61,685 bases of DNA from Fonsecaea monophora (GCF_001642475.1 NW_019174079.1:1-61685), one strand, 5' to 3'; numbered from the stretch's first letter, positions 40,194 to 51,823 are shown. The notes: a model not told the origin generated them from the letters alone. A program made the numbers and translations.

Positions 40194-42442
40194 AACAAAG
40201 TGTGGGGTGGTTTGCGCGGATTTGTCCAAGCATAGCAAAGGAGCATGGGGAAGGTGATTCAACAATTGGGCCATCTGGGTGATCCTGGTGCAAGTTATGA
40301 CGGCATATCTTTGGCTAATAGTGGGACTCTTGAGGCTCGGAGAAACACCATAAAATAATACGATACCCAACAAGGACACAATCAACGGCAGATTCCCTCT
40401 TTGATTTGCCTGCGCGGCTCAATCGTCCGCGTCGCGATACGCAAATGGTGGCCACGGTCCGGATCGCATGTCCGGGACAGATGCCCACCGTCGATGCGAG
40501 GATGACGTACACATTACATGGCCGATAAGTCACCGCATTGTTGTCACCCTCGTCGTACCTAGAGGACAGGAGTTTTCCGTGCTCTTTGTTCTGTCCTTGC
40601 TCAACAGGTCACGAAGAATACGAGCTCCTAAAGCCATAAAGGATAAACCAGGAGTTGTCCCATGTCCGACTGAGTCTTTCTCCCTTAGCCTCTTCTCGTC
40701 TTTGGCTGCCACGAGGCTTTGGCTTTCGAGATCGAGGATGAGACCAGCGATTCGTTGCAAGTTGACGTAGCCGAGGGTGTCGTAGGATGGGACATGGACG
40801 TTTTATGTAGGCAGGGCGATCAAAGGGGGGCAATCGTCGATACTGAGCCTGTCAGGGCCTTGCTGGGGCTTACACAGAGTGTTGATTCGACGGATGACAG
40901 GCCCCGAGTGGCGCCCAGTAGCGAGAGGATCAGCCTGGCCAGATGGCACTTTGATGAATTCCCATGACCAGAAACGCACCCAGAAACTGGGGGGATCTCT
41001 GCCGATCTCCATGCCCGATCGTCGATGACATAGCCGGGAAGCGATCCATGGGCTGGGGGAGCCAGGGCAGCCTAACGAATTTTCTAGGGGGGCCTAGAGA
41101 GGCTAGAGAGGCTAAAGAAGGTCAGAGAAGCGGAGGGGGATGAGGGGCCATTGGGAAGCGGCATCGATGCAGGCACAGATGCTCGATCAAGACACCCCGA
41201 TCCGTAACCCGGGTAATTCGCTCTTCTGCAGCGGTGACATGCCCCATGCCCATGCCAACTGCAAACAGTACCTAGATAGGTAGGAATCTAAGTGTCAAGG
41301 CACCACAAGAGCGAGACAGGGGGGAGGTGAGGTTTCTTTGTTTGGGCGGACTACCGCTTATTGCCATCACTTGGCCTGCAGTATGTACAAACAGTGGCTC
41401 TTGCATGGCCGTTTCTCTCCACCTGCGCTCTTTGTTTCCAGTCAGTCACCCAATGTGGCCATCACACGCCATCTCATCCATGCGTCCAACCTGTTTTTCC
41501 TTGCATCTTTTAGTCTGCCCCGCACTTGAGAAACACCTCAATCCCGCTCTTTTCCTTCACATGCCGTTCCAGGAAAACTGCGCCTCTCTTCGCGATTCCC
41601 ATTTGCTCTCCTACAGTTGCCCATCCTCTCTCTCCTCTCCAGCCCTCAAGCCACCCCTCCTTCGTTTCCCTCCTGGAAGTTTATTCCTTTGGGCCCTACC
41701 AGGTTTTTCCAAACTTCGAATCAGCCACTCCACCCTTGCCGCGTTGCAGCCACTTGGGCCGCTTCCCAGCTGAAAGCAAACACTCCAGAAAGAATAAAAG
41801 CCACTTCTCAGCCCGCAGTTCCTCCAGCTCACCGGGTCAAGCATCCGCCGCCACGACTAGGGCCATCGGTCGATCTCTCTCTTTTCTCCCTCTCACCATC
41901 TCGCTCCACAAGCCGCGGCCCACCTGTGTAGCTAGACAGCCCACCGCGTCAACCTACAGTCCTCAACACGTTCACGGCGAGCGAAAGCCTGCCTTGTGGT
42001 TTTCTCCGATCCATCCTCAGTTTCCAAGTCGAAATACCTGGCTTCAAATTCCAACCCCCGTTGATACCCACCGATTGCTGATCCTAAATAAAACTCGATC
42101 CCTTGCGAACCAAGCTACGCGCCCTACCTGTCTCCTGGAAGCTTTTTCCTCTGCAAACTCCCCCCCTCTTCCCTCTGGAACATTCTTCAGCTTCAAGCCC
42201 CCTCCGCTTCCTACCAAAGCAATCATATATTCCTCCTCTGTGCCACCATTCTGGATACGTCCAAGACAAACACAACCTCCATCCGACAAACAGGCGAACT
42301 AAAGGGACACACCTCTAGGTGCCAATCGGGTCTCGTCCAAACGGAACCTGTGTACAAGCCACATTGTCCCTGGAGCATTGGAGCTCTAAAACCTTTCCAG
42401 AGTATTGCGCCTCACAGAGACAACAGTCTCCGACAGTCAACT
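40194..42442. promoter_or_regulatory. Long promoter/leader region of the ATF-type bZIP gene
   Basis: The first 1.3 kb holds GPI-gene 3' flank and promoter sequence, including near-repeats of GGCTAGAGA at 41090-41115 and AGATAGGTAGG at 41274-41284. From 41564 to 42442 (879 nt) the plus strand is C/T-rich and contains no ATG at all, although open frames without ATG pass through it. This looks like a transcribed 5' leader. Confidence 0.55.
41561..41773 (+). other. Candidate upstream ORF before the ATF-type bZIP leader
   Basis: The last ATG before the 879-nt ATG-free stretch opens a 70-codon frame that stops at 41773. Its composition is Ser/Pro/Leu-rich with no known similarity. If the transcript starts upstream of it, it could act as a uORF. 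Whether it is transcribed cannot be told. Confidence 0.3.
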
Positions 42443-43480
42443 ATGGCAACCCTCGCGACTCACTCAGCCCTGTCGTCGGCAGGCATCTCATCTGCCACCC
42501 CCAGCATCAGTGACTTGGATGGCTACACGTTCCGTGACTACCAGTTTCCTTCCAGCTCCAACTTCGCATCCGTGCAACTTGAAGACGACGACTTCGGCTT
42601 TGACCCGCCACAGAAGCCTCTGACACTCAATGACTACCAAGTTTACAGTCCACCGAATGACTACCCTATGTCTCAATGGCCCGAGTTTGAGCGGGAAGAT
42701 GACTTGAAGCCTTCGACAGAAACCCCGATCAATCTCGATGCCTACGAGATGGACAAGTTTATCACGTCGGTACTGCCAAAGACCTCGACGGCAGTGGCAA
42801 GATATGGTCAAATGACTCCGCCACGGTCGAACTCGACTGACAGTACCGACTCGAAGGAGGAGAAATTGTCGCCCAAATCTCAATCAGCAGATCCACAGCC
42901 ACGAAGACGAGGAAAGGGCCGGCCTAAAGCTACAGATACCGACCCCACACCGGCGAAGACGACCGCTGGGCGTAAGCGAAAGGCGACACGGAAGGCATCC
43001 ACCACCATCGAACAAGGAGACTCGCCTGAGGAGCAGAAGAGAAAACAGTCGCTGGAGAAGAACAGACTGGCTGCAGCAAAGTGCCGGATCAACAAAAAAG
43101 AGAGGACGGAGCGGCTACAACGAGACTCGCAGGAGAAAGCCATCGAGAATGCCTACCTCAAGGATCAAGTGATGCGCATGAAGGATGAAATCCAACAGAT
43201 GAACGCCATCCTCGTTGCACATGCCAATTGTGAAGGGTGCAAGTCCCCCGAGGAGATCCAAGCCCACCTCAACGCACTTGGCAACGACTTCTTCAGTCAA
43301 CAACTCGCCCTCGCCAGTCAGCATTTTGGAGAATTTCCGCCGGTGAACTTTGGCAGTCTGCCCGTGATGCCCGACAACTTCTTTGCAGGGTCGACCGACG
43401 ACGAAATGCTGCACCCGCCTCTACCAGAGTTCAACCGGTCTGCAGAATTTGAGGTGCACACTCCGGCGCCCACCGACTGA
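42443..43480 (+). CDS. ATF/CREB-family bZIP transcription factor
   Basis: A 345-residue stress-type regulator. The basic region is EKNRLAAAKCRINKKER (about 205-221; N-x7-R is NRLAAAKCR), followed by a zipper and the block MNAILVAHANCEGCKSPEEIQAHL, found in fungal ATF/CREB factors related to AtfA/AtfB. Upstream is an AT-hook-like RRRGKGRPK at about 152 and a Ser/Asp-rich region with SP/TP sites (MTPPRS, LSPKS), possible MAP-kinase targets. The true ATG is at 42443; the frame extends to 42350 only through GTG. The long ATG-free leader suggests translational or post-transcriptional control. Target genes cannot be told. The exact Atf subgroup is uncertain. Confidence 0.88.
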   Translation: MATLATHSALSSAGISSATPSISDLDGYTFRDYQFPSSSNFASVQLEDDDFGFDPPQKPLTLNDYQVYSPPNDYPMSQWPEFEREDDLKPSTETPINLDAYEMDKFITSVLPKTSTAVARYGQMTPPRSNSTDSTDSKEEKLSPKSQSADPQPRRRGKGRPKATDTDPTPAKTTAGRKRKATRKASTTIEQGDSPEEQKRKQSLEKNRLAAAKCRINKKERTERLQRDSQEKAIENAYLKDQVMRMKDEIQQMNAILVAHANCEGCKSPEEIQAHLNALGNDFFSQQLALASQHFGEFPPVNFGSLPVMPDNFFAGSTDDEMLHPPLPEFNRSAEFEVHTPAPTD

Positions 43481-45586
43481 GGAGAAGAAATCTAGGCGTC
43501 CACAGCCAATCATCATTGTTTTTAGTCCATGTACCACTTAGCGCGGAATCAGTTTGCTGCCTGGGGACCCCGGCCCAGGCGAGCAGGTCACTTCTGGTCC
43601 TTCTCATCTTTGCCGGAACAGGGCGGCTTTCTATTCGATGATATCCCTCAGAGCAATTTTTGTGTCTGGCTTCAGCTACTTTGCGGAACACGCAGGACCA
43701 TTCGGTCAATCAGACGTGCAGTCGTTGCTGTCAAAGACAGTTTAGCATGTCGCGGGGCGGGGTCAGAAATTCTCAGAATGCTGCCTCTGCCCCGCTTCGT
43801 GTGGCGGTGCGCATTGGTGAGTGGCCGAATTGCTCACCTACTCGAAGCCATTCGGCGTTTTATCAACGCCACTTCAGCTGCGCTCGTCTAGGATGCATGG
43901 GTGCCCAGGCAAGGTCCTTGATTTTTTCTGGACCCGGGTTCTGCTGCTCCGGAGTTTCTGTCGCTAGCAATTAGTGACTGGGCCTCGCAACGAGTTGACG
44001 AGCATGGAATGGTTCAGCACAACTAGGTTTCATGGCTTGCACATGTAGTGCAGTTTACGCAGATACCTGGAAAGGAGCGGGACAAGAGTCAAGGAGGCAG
44101 AGGCCACCGGAAGGGAATGGCAATTCTCCCACAAAGTGGAGTATCGCTGCGTCGCTGTACGTTTTTGTTGCTCACAGGTGCATTTGTATTTGTGCCGGGC
44201 CGTGCACCATGGTCGGGTGCCGAGGATATGCGACATGTAATGGATGGTAGCTATTAATTATTAGCAGCAGAGGAATAACTAGTACTCGGTATATTAGGCA
44301 ACAATTGCGCACAAGCTTGTGGATGGCAATTTGTGTCTGTGCTGCAAAAGTATCAATAAAGTATAAAGCCCAATTAGGAAGTCTAGGTCTCCAGCTTGCC
44401 TAGACTGCCTAGGTAATGTACTGTGCTGATCCGGTGATGCCGGCATTGAATTCTGACGGAAAGTAAGGAATCTGAGGGAATCAAAGCTTTGTCAACAAGT
44501 ATTGACAGGTTAAGTCAAACTGCACTCGACCTTGGCTGGCTCATTTATGCGGCCGGAAGCAAGACCATGCATTCCTCCATATGGTGGGATGGGGCAGCAG
44601 AGTGCGCGCGTACGGTCACCGCGAATCAGGCTTGCAGCATCTACCTGCCACGCAAGGCAGTACGTGGTACGTGTGTACTTGGGAAGCTTTTGATGGAAAG
44701 AAAGCAAAGGTTCAGGCAGGCAAGGCAAGTAAGTCGAGGAAATTATGTTTATTTATTTGGAACACAAAAAAAACCTGCTCGGGTTGTTTCCAAATCTTTT
44801 GTCGAACACAAATCCTTTCGTGGGGAAGGTTGTTGAGTATACCGGGTTGAGTAGAGGATCAGCCTGGCTGACTATGAATGTAGATTGCTACAGATAGGTG
44901 CTCGCTATGTCCTTACTCATCCTTGTTGAGTCGACACGAGTGACAAATTTCTAGGAGTTTCATGGTACAAGTACATAGGTAAGACAGCTGGTTGCCGATG
45001 GTGAAATATGCTCAGGCTCATCAACTTTCAAGGTCTCCCCGTGACTTTCCACGTACATATCCTGCGCAGGGATTTTGAACTACAGAAATAGGTAGGTATG
45101 GATGAGATAGGTAGGTAGGTATACAGGTAGGGAGGTAGACACAGTACCTAGACATACGCCACCCAGTGCCACCATCCCGAGAGTTCCTGGATGAAGATCA
45201 CCCACCTATCCACACACCCAAACCACACAACTTCTATAACCCTCCCCAAAATAGACAGTATAGAGGCACGTGAGAGGATAGACAAAGAACTTTGACGAGC
45301 TGATCCTGATCGGGACACGGATAATCCAGTCCATGATCGGACCTTTCCCGGTTCCCCCCCTTTCTTTCTTAGACGGAGAGGGGACAGGATGGAGGGAGGA
45401 GTGGAGAGGGCTTTGAGTTATACTCCAAGTAAGAACTCATCTCATTTGTACGAGGTATACTTTGCTACGATCTGGGGATTTGTCCCATTTCAAGGACTCT
45501 ATCGGCGATTGTCGAAATGATCGTCAGGTCTTTGGGGCGATGGAGTGGAGGGTTGGGTTCCACAACCACAGTGCCACAAGTGCCAC

Positions 45587-45609
45587 ACCACCACCACCAC
45601 CACCACCAC
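45587..45609. repeat. (CAC)n microsatellite
   Basis: About seven to eight CAC units in a row, ending in CACACC. Probably a simple-sequence tract with no coding role. Confidence 0.8.
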
Positions 45610-45897
45610 ACACCACAAAGGGAGGGGGAAAGGGAAAGTGAAAAAAAAATAATGAAGAGCGGACTTGGATCTCCCGGCGTCCCTGGTGCGTACCCCTGAA
45701 GAGCTGAGCTGGGCTGACCTGACCTGACGTCAAGGGTTTATGGGGTATACCGTATACAAGGTATCTACCTACGCACACTAGGTGTCTACATGCGGGGTGC
45801 GCGGGCGAGGGAATACAGGATGTGGTATACAGCATGCGAGGTACAGTATACAGTAGGTAGACGAGTGGGTGGGTAGGTAGACAAGGGGTGTGCCAAT

Positions 45898-45898
<1 letters not shown>

Positions 45899-45942
<44 letters not shown>
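45899..45942. repeat. (CT)22 microsatellite
   Basis: Twenty-two uninterrupted CT dinucleotides. It is likely to vary in length between strains. Confidence 0.95.
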
Positions 45943-45945
<3 letters not shown>

Positions 45946-46264
45946 GCTTGGACGTAGAGACGGTGAGTGATAGAGGGAGACTACAAGGCTACAAGGGCTG
46001 TTAGGCTGACTACTACATACAACATACAACATAGAGTAAGTCTGTAGGTGAAGGAAGAAAACATCATTTCATTTCTTCGTACGTAATCACTCTCTCGGAC
46101 GAGCTGGCCCCCCCGGTTGAAAAGTTGGGAATGGACAATAAATAATTTCAACATCAACAAACGCCGTTCATGTGGTATATGTATATATCGACACAAATTT
46201 CCGCAAAGTAGGCTCAAATTCCGTCTAGATCATTCGCGGCATCTCATCCTCAACCCCAATCCTT

Positions 46265-47641
46265 TTACTTTGACCGTCTATTTCGTCTGTCGACACCGGG
46301 AGATGCAGGAACGACCTCGGGCTGCATTGCCTGCGTAGCCGCCGTTGGTAGCCATGGGTTACCACTGGCCAGACTACCTTGCTGCTCCGAGAATCCAAGT
46401 TCTGCCGCTTCATTCACGTCCCCTCCCGTCTGGTTGAGCAGAAACTCGGCTCTGGCTCTGCTGATTCCCAGGGCTGCCAGCTGCTGGACCATCGCGGGGT
46501 CAGCGCGCGGGATTTGTTGCCCCTGTCCACGTTCCATTCCGTTGCTGACAGTGTTTGGGAAAGGCGGCACGTCGGACTGGGCTGGCCGCATGTCAGAGCG
46601 TGGAACCGAGCCTGGCCCTGGCGCGGACAACACCGGTGGCGCAGGAGGTGCTCGGGTCGGTCGCGTCGGCATCGATCGATCCTCTCGGGACTCCGCGAAC
46701 GGCAGTGAACTGGCCTCCAATTTGACGTCCTTCCTCCGGATCGGCGAGGATGTTTGGTCCATCGAGTTGGACGCTCGGTGCGGCGGCGGTGTGGGTGGAA
46801 AGTCTTGGAAAAATGGACTACGAGCGTTATGGCCGGCAGCGTCGTGAGGCGGAAATCCGCCTGGAACGTTGAAGGCGTCTGATACGTCCGCGTGAGGACG
46901 GAAGGGTGCCTCAGTCTGCTCTGGTAGCGGCGCATTCGAGGGTTGGCTACCTCTCACTGCTTGTGCCGGGACTTCTCTCCTCGACCGCGGCGGTGGGAAA
47001 TTTGCCGCCGACATATCGTCCGAGTGAGGTTGCCTGGGTGTGACAGGGCTGTTCGGCACAGCAGGCGCTGCCGCTGGAGCTGGCCAGAATGGGTTCGAGG
47101 GCACAGGTCGTCGGCTGCTAGGGTTTTGGCTTGATTCCACGTTGCTTCGAGCTGTTGGTCTCTCAGGCGTTGCTACCGTCGGCTCCGATGCTGGTGCTGG
47201 ACGAGAACTGCGTTTCGGCCTTTCGGGGATAGCTGGAGCTGGGACCTGTTCCTCTCTGCCGGACGCTTGCCGTTGCTGAGGCTTGGTAGGTTGGATATCT
47301 TTGATCAGGTCACAGGATTGAAGGTGGGTTTTCAGCGCCGCAGCTGAGGTCTCGATGGATGTCTTCCCTCTCTCAAGGCAGGCATAACATGAGTATGCAG
47401 CACGCCTGTCGTGCAGTGAGGCACATGCCTGAACATGACAGCTCACAACAAGTGGCCAGTCCTTGTCGGTTGAGATGGACCCTAGGTTATCGGTGTCGGC
47501 GATGACGAGGTAACAATGTTTGCAGGTGAGGTTGCCATTGGGACGTTGAACCAGGATCGCCTCTAGGTCTGCTTGTGAATCTTGTAGAAGACGTGCCCCT
47601 TCGCAGTATGTGATGTCCACGGGGCTGGAAATGGAGACCAT
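46265..47641 (-). CDS. Cys-rich N-terminus / UBA-like C-terminus protein, function unknown
   Basis: A 458-residue protein with three parts. The N-terminal 110 residues carry spaced Cys and His (CKHC, SCHVQAC, SCYAC, then H..SC), which suggest a zinc-binding fold. A long Pro/Ser/Arg-rich disordered middle (about 120-370) contains PxxP and FPPP-type motifs. Near the C-terminus the stretch from MVQQLAALGISRARAEFLL to AAELGF fits a UBA-type three-helix domain with the GISRARAE-GGDVNEAAELGF pattern. It may bind ubiquitin and act as an adaptor. I do not recognise a named orthologue. The ATG at 47641 is good and no intron is needed. It is divergent from the dynamin gene. Confidence 0.72.
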   Translation of the reverse strand: MVSISSPVDITYCEGARLLQDSQADLEAILVQRPNGNLTCKHCYLVIADTDNLGSISTDKDWPLVVSCHVQACASLHDRRAAYSCYACLERGKTSIETSAAALKTHLQSCDLIKDIQPTKPQQRQASGREEQVPAPAIPERPKRSSRPAPASEPTVATPERPTARSNVESSQNPSSRRPVPSNPFWPAPAAAPAVPNSPVTPRQPHSDDMSAANFPPPRSRREVPAQAVRGSQPSNAPLPEQTEAPFRPHADVSDAFNVPGGFPPHDAAGHNARSPFFQDFPPTPPPHRASNSMDQTSSPIRRKDVKLEASSLPFAESREDRSMPTRPTRAPPAPPVLSAPGPGSVPRSDMRPAQSDVPPFPNTVSNGMERGQGQQIPRADPAMVQQLAALGISRARAEFLLNQTGGDVNEAAELGFSEQQGSLASGNPWLPTAATQAMQPEVVPASPGVDRRNRRSK

Positions 47642-48936
47642 GGTGAGTCTGTTGGCGAGATTGTAGAAGAAGCGGCGTGATGGGCGGTAGTCCTTTCAAT
47701 GAGGTCAAACCACGGTAGGTTACACTACTGAGCAACTGAGTGCAGCACCTGGATATTACAAGGGATTCGGTCAGTCAATCAGTCAGTTTCCCAATATTCT
47801 TGGCCAAGCAGACAATAGAGACTGGATGATGGGTGGCGATACATAACACAGGTGACTCAAGGGCTCTGTGATGGGGATTTCGATAACAGACAAGTACGTA
47901 CCTATGCCTTGCTTCGCCTATTTTCTTCTGGAAACGAGTAGTTGGGGCGGATCGAGACTCGAGTGGATTTGGCGATCAGGCAGGGCGTTGTTGCTGCGCA
48001 GTTTGTACTATTGAAACTTTAGGTCGGGCTGTTTTGTTGTACCGAGTGTAAACAAGAGATGCGCCACGTTCAGCCTCCAGGACTCAGACGCTGATCAGAT
48101 TGACGGATACAACACCGAGCCGGTCAATGATGAGATGGTTCTGTGTACTCGGTACCGAGTATGCAGATGGCCAAACGAGTCAAGGCAGACAGCATTCAAC
48201 GAACCAGTCAACGCAAGGCCGGGGCGCATCCAACTCGACGAACTTTTCTTTCTCAGCATCACTTCAGCCTCAGCAGCCAGTGATTTTTGTCCCAAACAAG
48301 GCACCTATCGAAAAGGCCCAGATCATCGAGAAACGCATCGCCAGCCATCACCTCATCCTCTTCCTAGTCCTTCTGTCCTACCCCTCCTCCTGCGTCTGCC
48401 GTTGTTTTGTTAGGCTGCAGCATTTCGCTGTCGCCACCGGGCACCACATCCTCGTGTCCATCATCCACAAAGCGCCAATCACGCCGCAGATCATCTCCCT
48501 TCTCGCCCCAATTCCGCCTTTTCACTGTAGCCTGTTCGGGAGACGGCCAGGTCGCTCTGTTATCGATGCAACACACTAAGTGGCTTGCGTCTCTGCGTGT
48601 GTGAAAAGGTGGGATCGACATGGGGTTCGCCATGGGCCGCGCAAGATGGCGAATTCTGGTGGCCATCAGCCCGCTTGGCACATGCAAGATACCTGGAGCC
48701 GGTACGTGTGGCTTAGTCCCTTGGAAACGTGTGTTTATGTATGCACTGCATGTACCTCGTACTAGGCTGTCAGTGTGTAAACGGTTGTTCTCCCACGGCT
48801 GGTCCATTCAGGCTCATCCCCGTCACTTGAGCCCTGTCTTTCTCTCCCTACAACTAGAAATCTTCCATTTTCATCTCCTATCTGTTTCGAGATCTATCGT
48901 GCTTCTTTACCATTGTCTACTCTCTTGTGCACTCGA
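47642..48936. promoter_or_regulatory. Divergent intergenic region, UBA protein / dynamin-like
   Basis: Holds both promoters. A perfect 16-bp palindrome TACTCGGTACCGAGTA lies at 48146-48161, with a half copy (GTACCGAGTG) at 48039-48048. A C/T-rich run before 48937 is the probable dynamin leader. The frame 48100-48579 has no ATG start and no similarity. Confidence 0.5.
48146..48161. promoter_or_regulatory. 16-bp perfect palindrome with TACTCGGTAC core
   Basis: TACTCGGTACCGAGTA. Palindromes of this size suit binding of a dimeric regulator, and related words recur in other intergenic regions of the window. The function is unknown. Confidence 0.4.
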
Positions 48937-51291
48937 ATGGCCTATCAGCAAGGCTTTGGTACGTCCGTGCCTGATCCAGTACAAACACCAACCGCGAATG
49001 GCTATGTCGACGTCTCGAATCCCTTCACCGATCGCGTGAAGAGTCTGCAGAGTCAGGAGGAGAGGCGGCTGTTTGACCTGGTCGACAAACTCAAGGACCT
49101 CGACGTAAACAGGGAACTCCAATTGCCCCAGCTTGTCGTCTGTGGGAGCCAGTCGTCGGGGAAGAGCTCCGTCCTCGAGGCTATCAGTGGTCTTTCGTTT
49201 CCGAGAGGAGAATTTACTTGTACCAAATTTGTCACTGAGTAGGTTTGTCTTCTGAAACCCCTGGTCCTCAAACGGTGTGGACGCAACCAACTTTTTAGCT
49301 AACTGTGGCATTTCTTTGCAGACTACGCTTTCGTCCAGGGAATGTCGAGTCCATCAATATTGAGATAGTCCCCGATACAGGACGGAATCCTGACGACCAG
49401 GCACGCCTCCAAAATGCCCGGTTCAAATCCAGGAGACTGGCCGAGTTGGGCCAAATCATCAAGGAAGCCGAGAAATGGTTGCTGGGCGGGCGTGGAGGAT
49501 TTGCCCGTGACGTGCTCAAGGTCGAGGTCGTGAGGCCTCATCAGCAACCGCTGACTCTGATTGACACTCCGGGTCTGATAGCCTCGCACAACGAAGGCCG
49601 CGAGTATATCGACCTGGTACGCCGCATCGTCGATGACTGGATCAAGCAGCCACGGACCCTGATTCTGGCTGTGGTAGAGGCCAACCTCGACCCGCAGAAG
49701 CAGTCGGTGCTCACCATCGCCAAAGAGGTTGACCCCACTGGAGAGCGGACCTTTGGCATCATCACGAAGCCAGATCTCGTCGAGTCACCTTCAGGCTTGG
49801 AGGATTTCTGGGTCAAGAAAGCCCAGAACGGCGCAGAGAGCATGGCCGAGTTCAACTTTGCCAAAGGTTGGCATGTCCTCAGAAATCGTGGCGTCCGCGA
49901 AACTGGCAACGAGACCTCGACGGCAGAGAGGGACGAGGCTGAACGTATGTTCTTTATGTCTCCCGAACGCAGATGGAGCCAGGTCGACCCAGCATATTGG
50001 GGGATTGAGTCACTGCTAGGCCGTCTGAGGAGCATCTACTATGACCACACCCGCAGACAGCTCCCGATCATCCAGGACGACATCTTACACCGCCTCCAGA
50101 AAGCGATGAGAGAGGTGGACGGGATTAACGAGAAGCTGGCAGATGCCGACGAGATCTGGACGAGGTTCTGTGAAGAGCGGACTGGTCTGGCTGTTCAGGC
50201 AAAGGGCTGCGTGGACGGCACTTACCTGGACGGTGCGGCTGACTGGAATGAAGCACCGGATTACTATCTGCGATCTCGTATTGAAGAGGACCATGACGAA
50301 TTTGCACGTGAAGTGGAACTGAATGGCCACGGTCTGCGTCAGTCCAAATCGGCGCGGAGCCTCACCGAGGACAGGGATGGCTTCCGCACTTATGTCCAGC
50401 AAATGCTCGAATCGACCCGGGGCCGCGAGCTGAAGGATAGTTATGATCCCAACCGCCTGAACCTGCTGTTCCGCAAGCACTCGGAACCCTGGTACGGCAT
50501 TGCCAGAATGCATTTGGACCATGCCCACCGCCGATGCGTTGCGTTTGTGGAACACATTGTCGAGAATGTGCTGCGCAAGGAGCTTCCTGCACTGCCGACG
50601 CGTGTGTCGCAAGCCATGAAGGACCATCTTTACCAGGCACTCGAGAAGCAGAAAAAGAAGGCCGAAGACGAGCTCAGAGCAATCGAACAGGATCGGAAAC
50701 AGCCGGCACAGACGCAGAGCAAGCGGTTCGAGAAGCTGGCGCGGCAATTGAAAATCAACAAGAATTTTGCTTTGGTCAACCGGGTGGCGGAGGAGGAGTA
50801 TCCTTATATGGCAAACGCGGCGTCGCCAGCGAGAACGGAGAGCGTCAACGAGAGGGAGAATATGCCACCTCCACCGGCTACTCCTGGGAGCGCCACACGA
50901 TTCACCCCGGCCCATGTAGATCGAGTTTTGGCCCAGGATAGCCGCGCCGAGTCAGCAGAGGAGATTGGGAAGAGGATGATCATTTACTACGAGGTGAGTA
51001 ACCATCCTTTGGTGGCCACTAGTCGGACGGGGACAATACGGATAAAACTGACTCTTTCATGAACAGATCTCTCGCGAAGTCTTTGTTGACAACGTCGTTG
51101 TCCAGGTCGTCGAGCGGCATCTTCTAAGGCCCCTGCACACGCTGTTCCAGGGCGACTTTGGTGTCGACAAGGACGTCTTCACGCGCGCCGTAGACGCCGA
51201 GCGAGACCAGAATTTGACTGCCAGGAGGAACGCGCTTAATGAGAGGATCAAGCGGTTGAAGACGTTTGCTGACCAGCTACGCGTGATTTGA
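48937..51291 (+). CDS. Mx-like dynamin family GTPase
   Basis: Three exons: 48937-49238, 49322-50993 and 51067-51291, giving 732 residues; introns of 83 and 73 nt. The GTPase domain has the P-loop GSQSSGKS (70-77), the switch Thr region FTCTKF, DTPG in LIDTPGL, and TKPD. A helical middle domain follows, and the GED sits in exon 3 (EVFVDNVVVQVVERHLLRPLHTLF). There is no PH or Pro-rich domain, so it is closer to Mx/interferon-induced-like and Vps1-like fungal dynamins than to classical dynamin. Such proteins are common, often multi-copy, in moulds and their roles are mostly unknown. The true start is the ATG at 48937, after a TTG frame opening. Confidence 0.88.
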
Positions 51292-51823
51292 TTGATCGAT
51301 CCTCTGGTATGACGGTGTCAATCGTGCTAAAGTTGGACTGTATTTGATCTGGACATCTTCGGCCCTTGTTTATTTGGAAGACTTCTATCTGTTGTAGTAG
51401 CGGCATTATCAGGGCATTGAGACAATTATATACCTAGGTGAAGGAGAAAGAAAACATTTAAATATATTCATACTATAATTCGTACTTATATTCATGTGTC
51501 TTGCCTCGTATCATTGTGTCATTGTGGACGAGGCTCGGGCAGTTTATGGCCGAAGTTCGAGCCGAGGCTTGAATCCTCGCAAGTCAGAAAATCAAAACTT
51601 GCGTAGTTCGTAGCCGTCTTCCACAATCATGTTCCACCAACATCTGTTTTAGTTCCCAGCGTGTCATTGAGCGTAAACATTCTGCTTCTGGTCTTGTCAT
51701 TATTACAAGGATGATATCGGCGTCGTCGGCTGAATCGAAACACCACAAGTAACGAGATATAACCCTCCATTCATCTCATACCACTACCACTTTAGTGGCC
51801 TCTGGCGAAACCCTCCGTCCGCC
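51292..51823. promoter_or_regulatory. Intergenic: dynamin 3' flank and PEX12 promoter
   Basis: A/T-rich 3' flank (51410-51500), then the PEX12 promoter. A TACCACTACCACTTTAG run lies near 51780. No gene is recognised. Confidence 0.45.

Larger units (their letters stand above)
43481..46264. other. Gene-poor region with microsatellites
   Basis: About 2.8 kb between the ends of a convergent pair (ATF-type bZIP plus, UBA protein minus). It holds TAGG runs at 45090-45140 and 45853-45884, a (CAC)n run at about 45587-45609, and a (CT)22 tract at 45899-45942. TACTCGGTAT lies at 44283-44292. No open frame here has recognisable similarity. Confidence 0.5.

Noticed and set aside
41526..42302. 258-codon plus-strand frame before the ATF-type bZIP gene
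   Set aside because: It has no ATG, is Ser/Pro low complexity and lies in a C/T-rich leader.
48100..48579. 159-codon frame between UBA protein and dynamin
   Set aside because: Starts from TTG, has no similarity and sits in promoter sequence.
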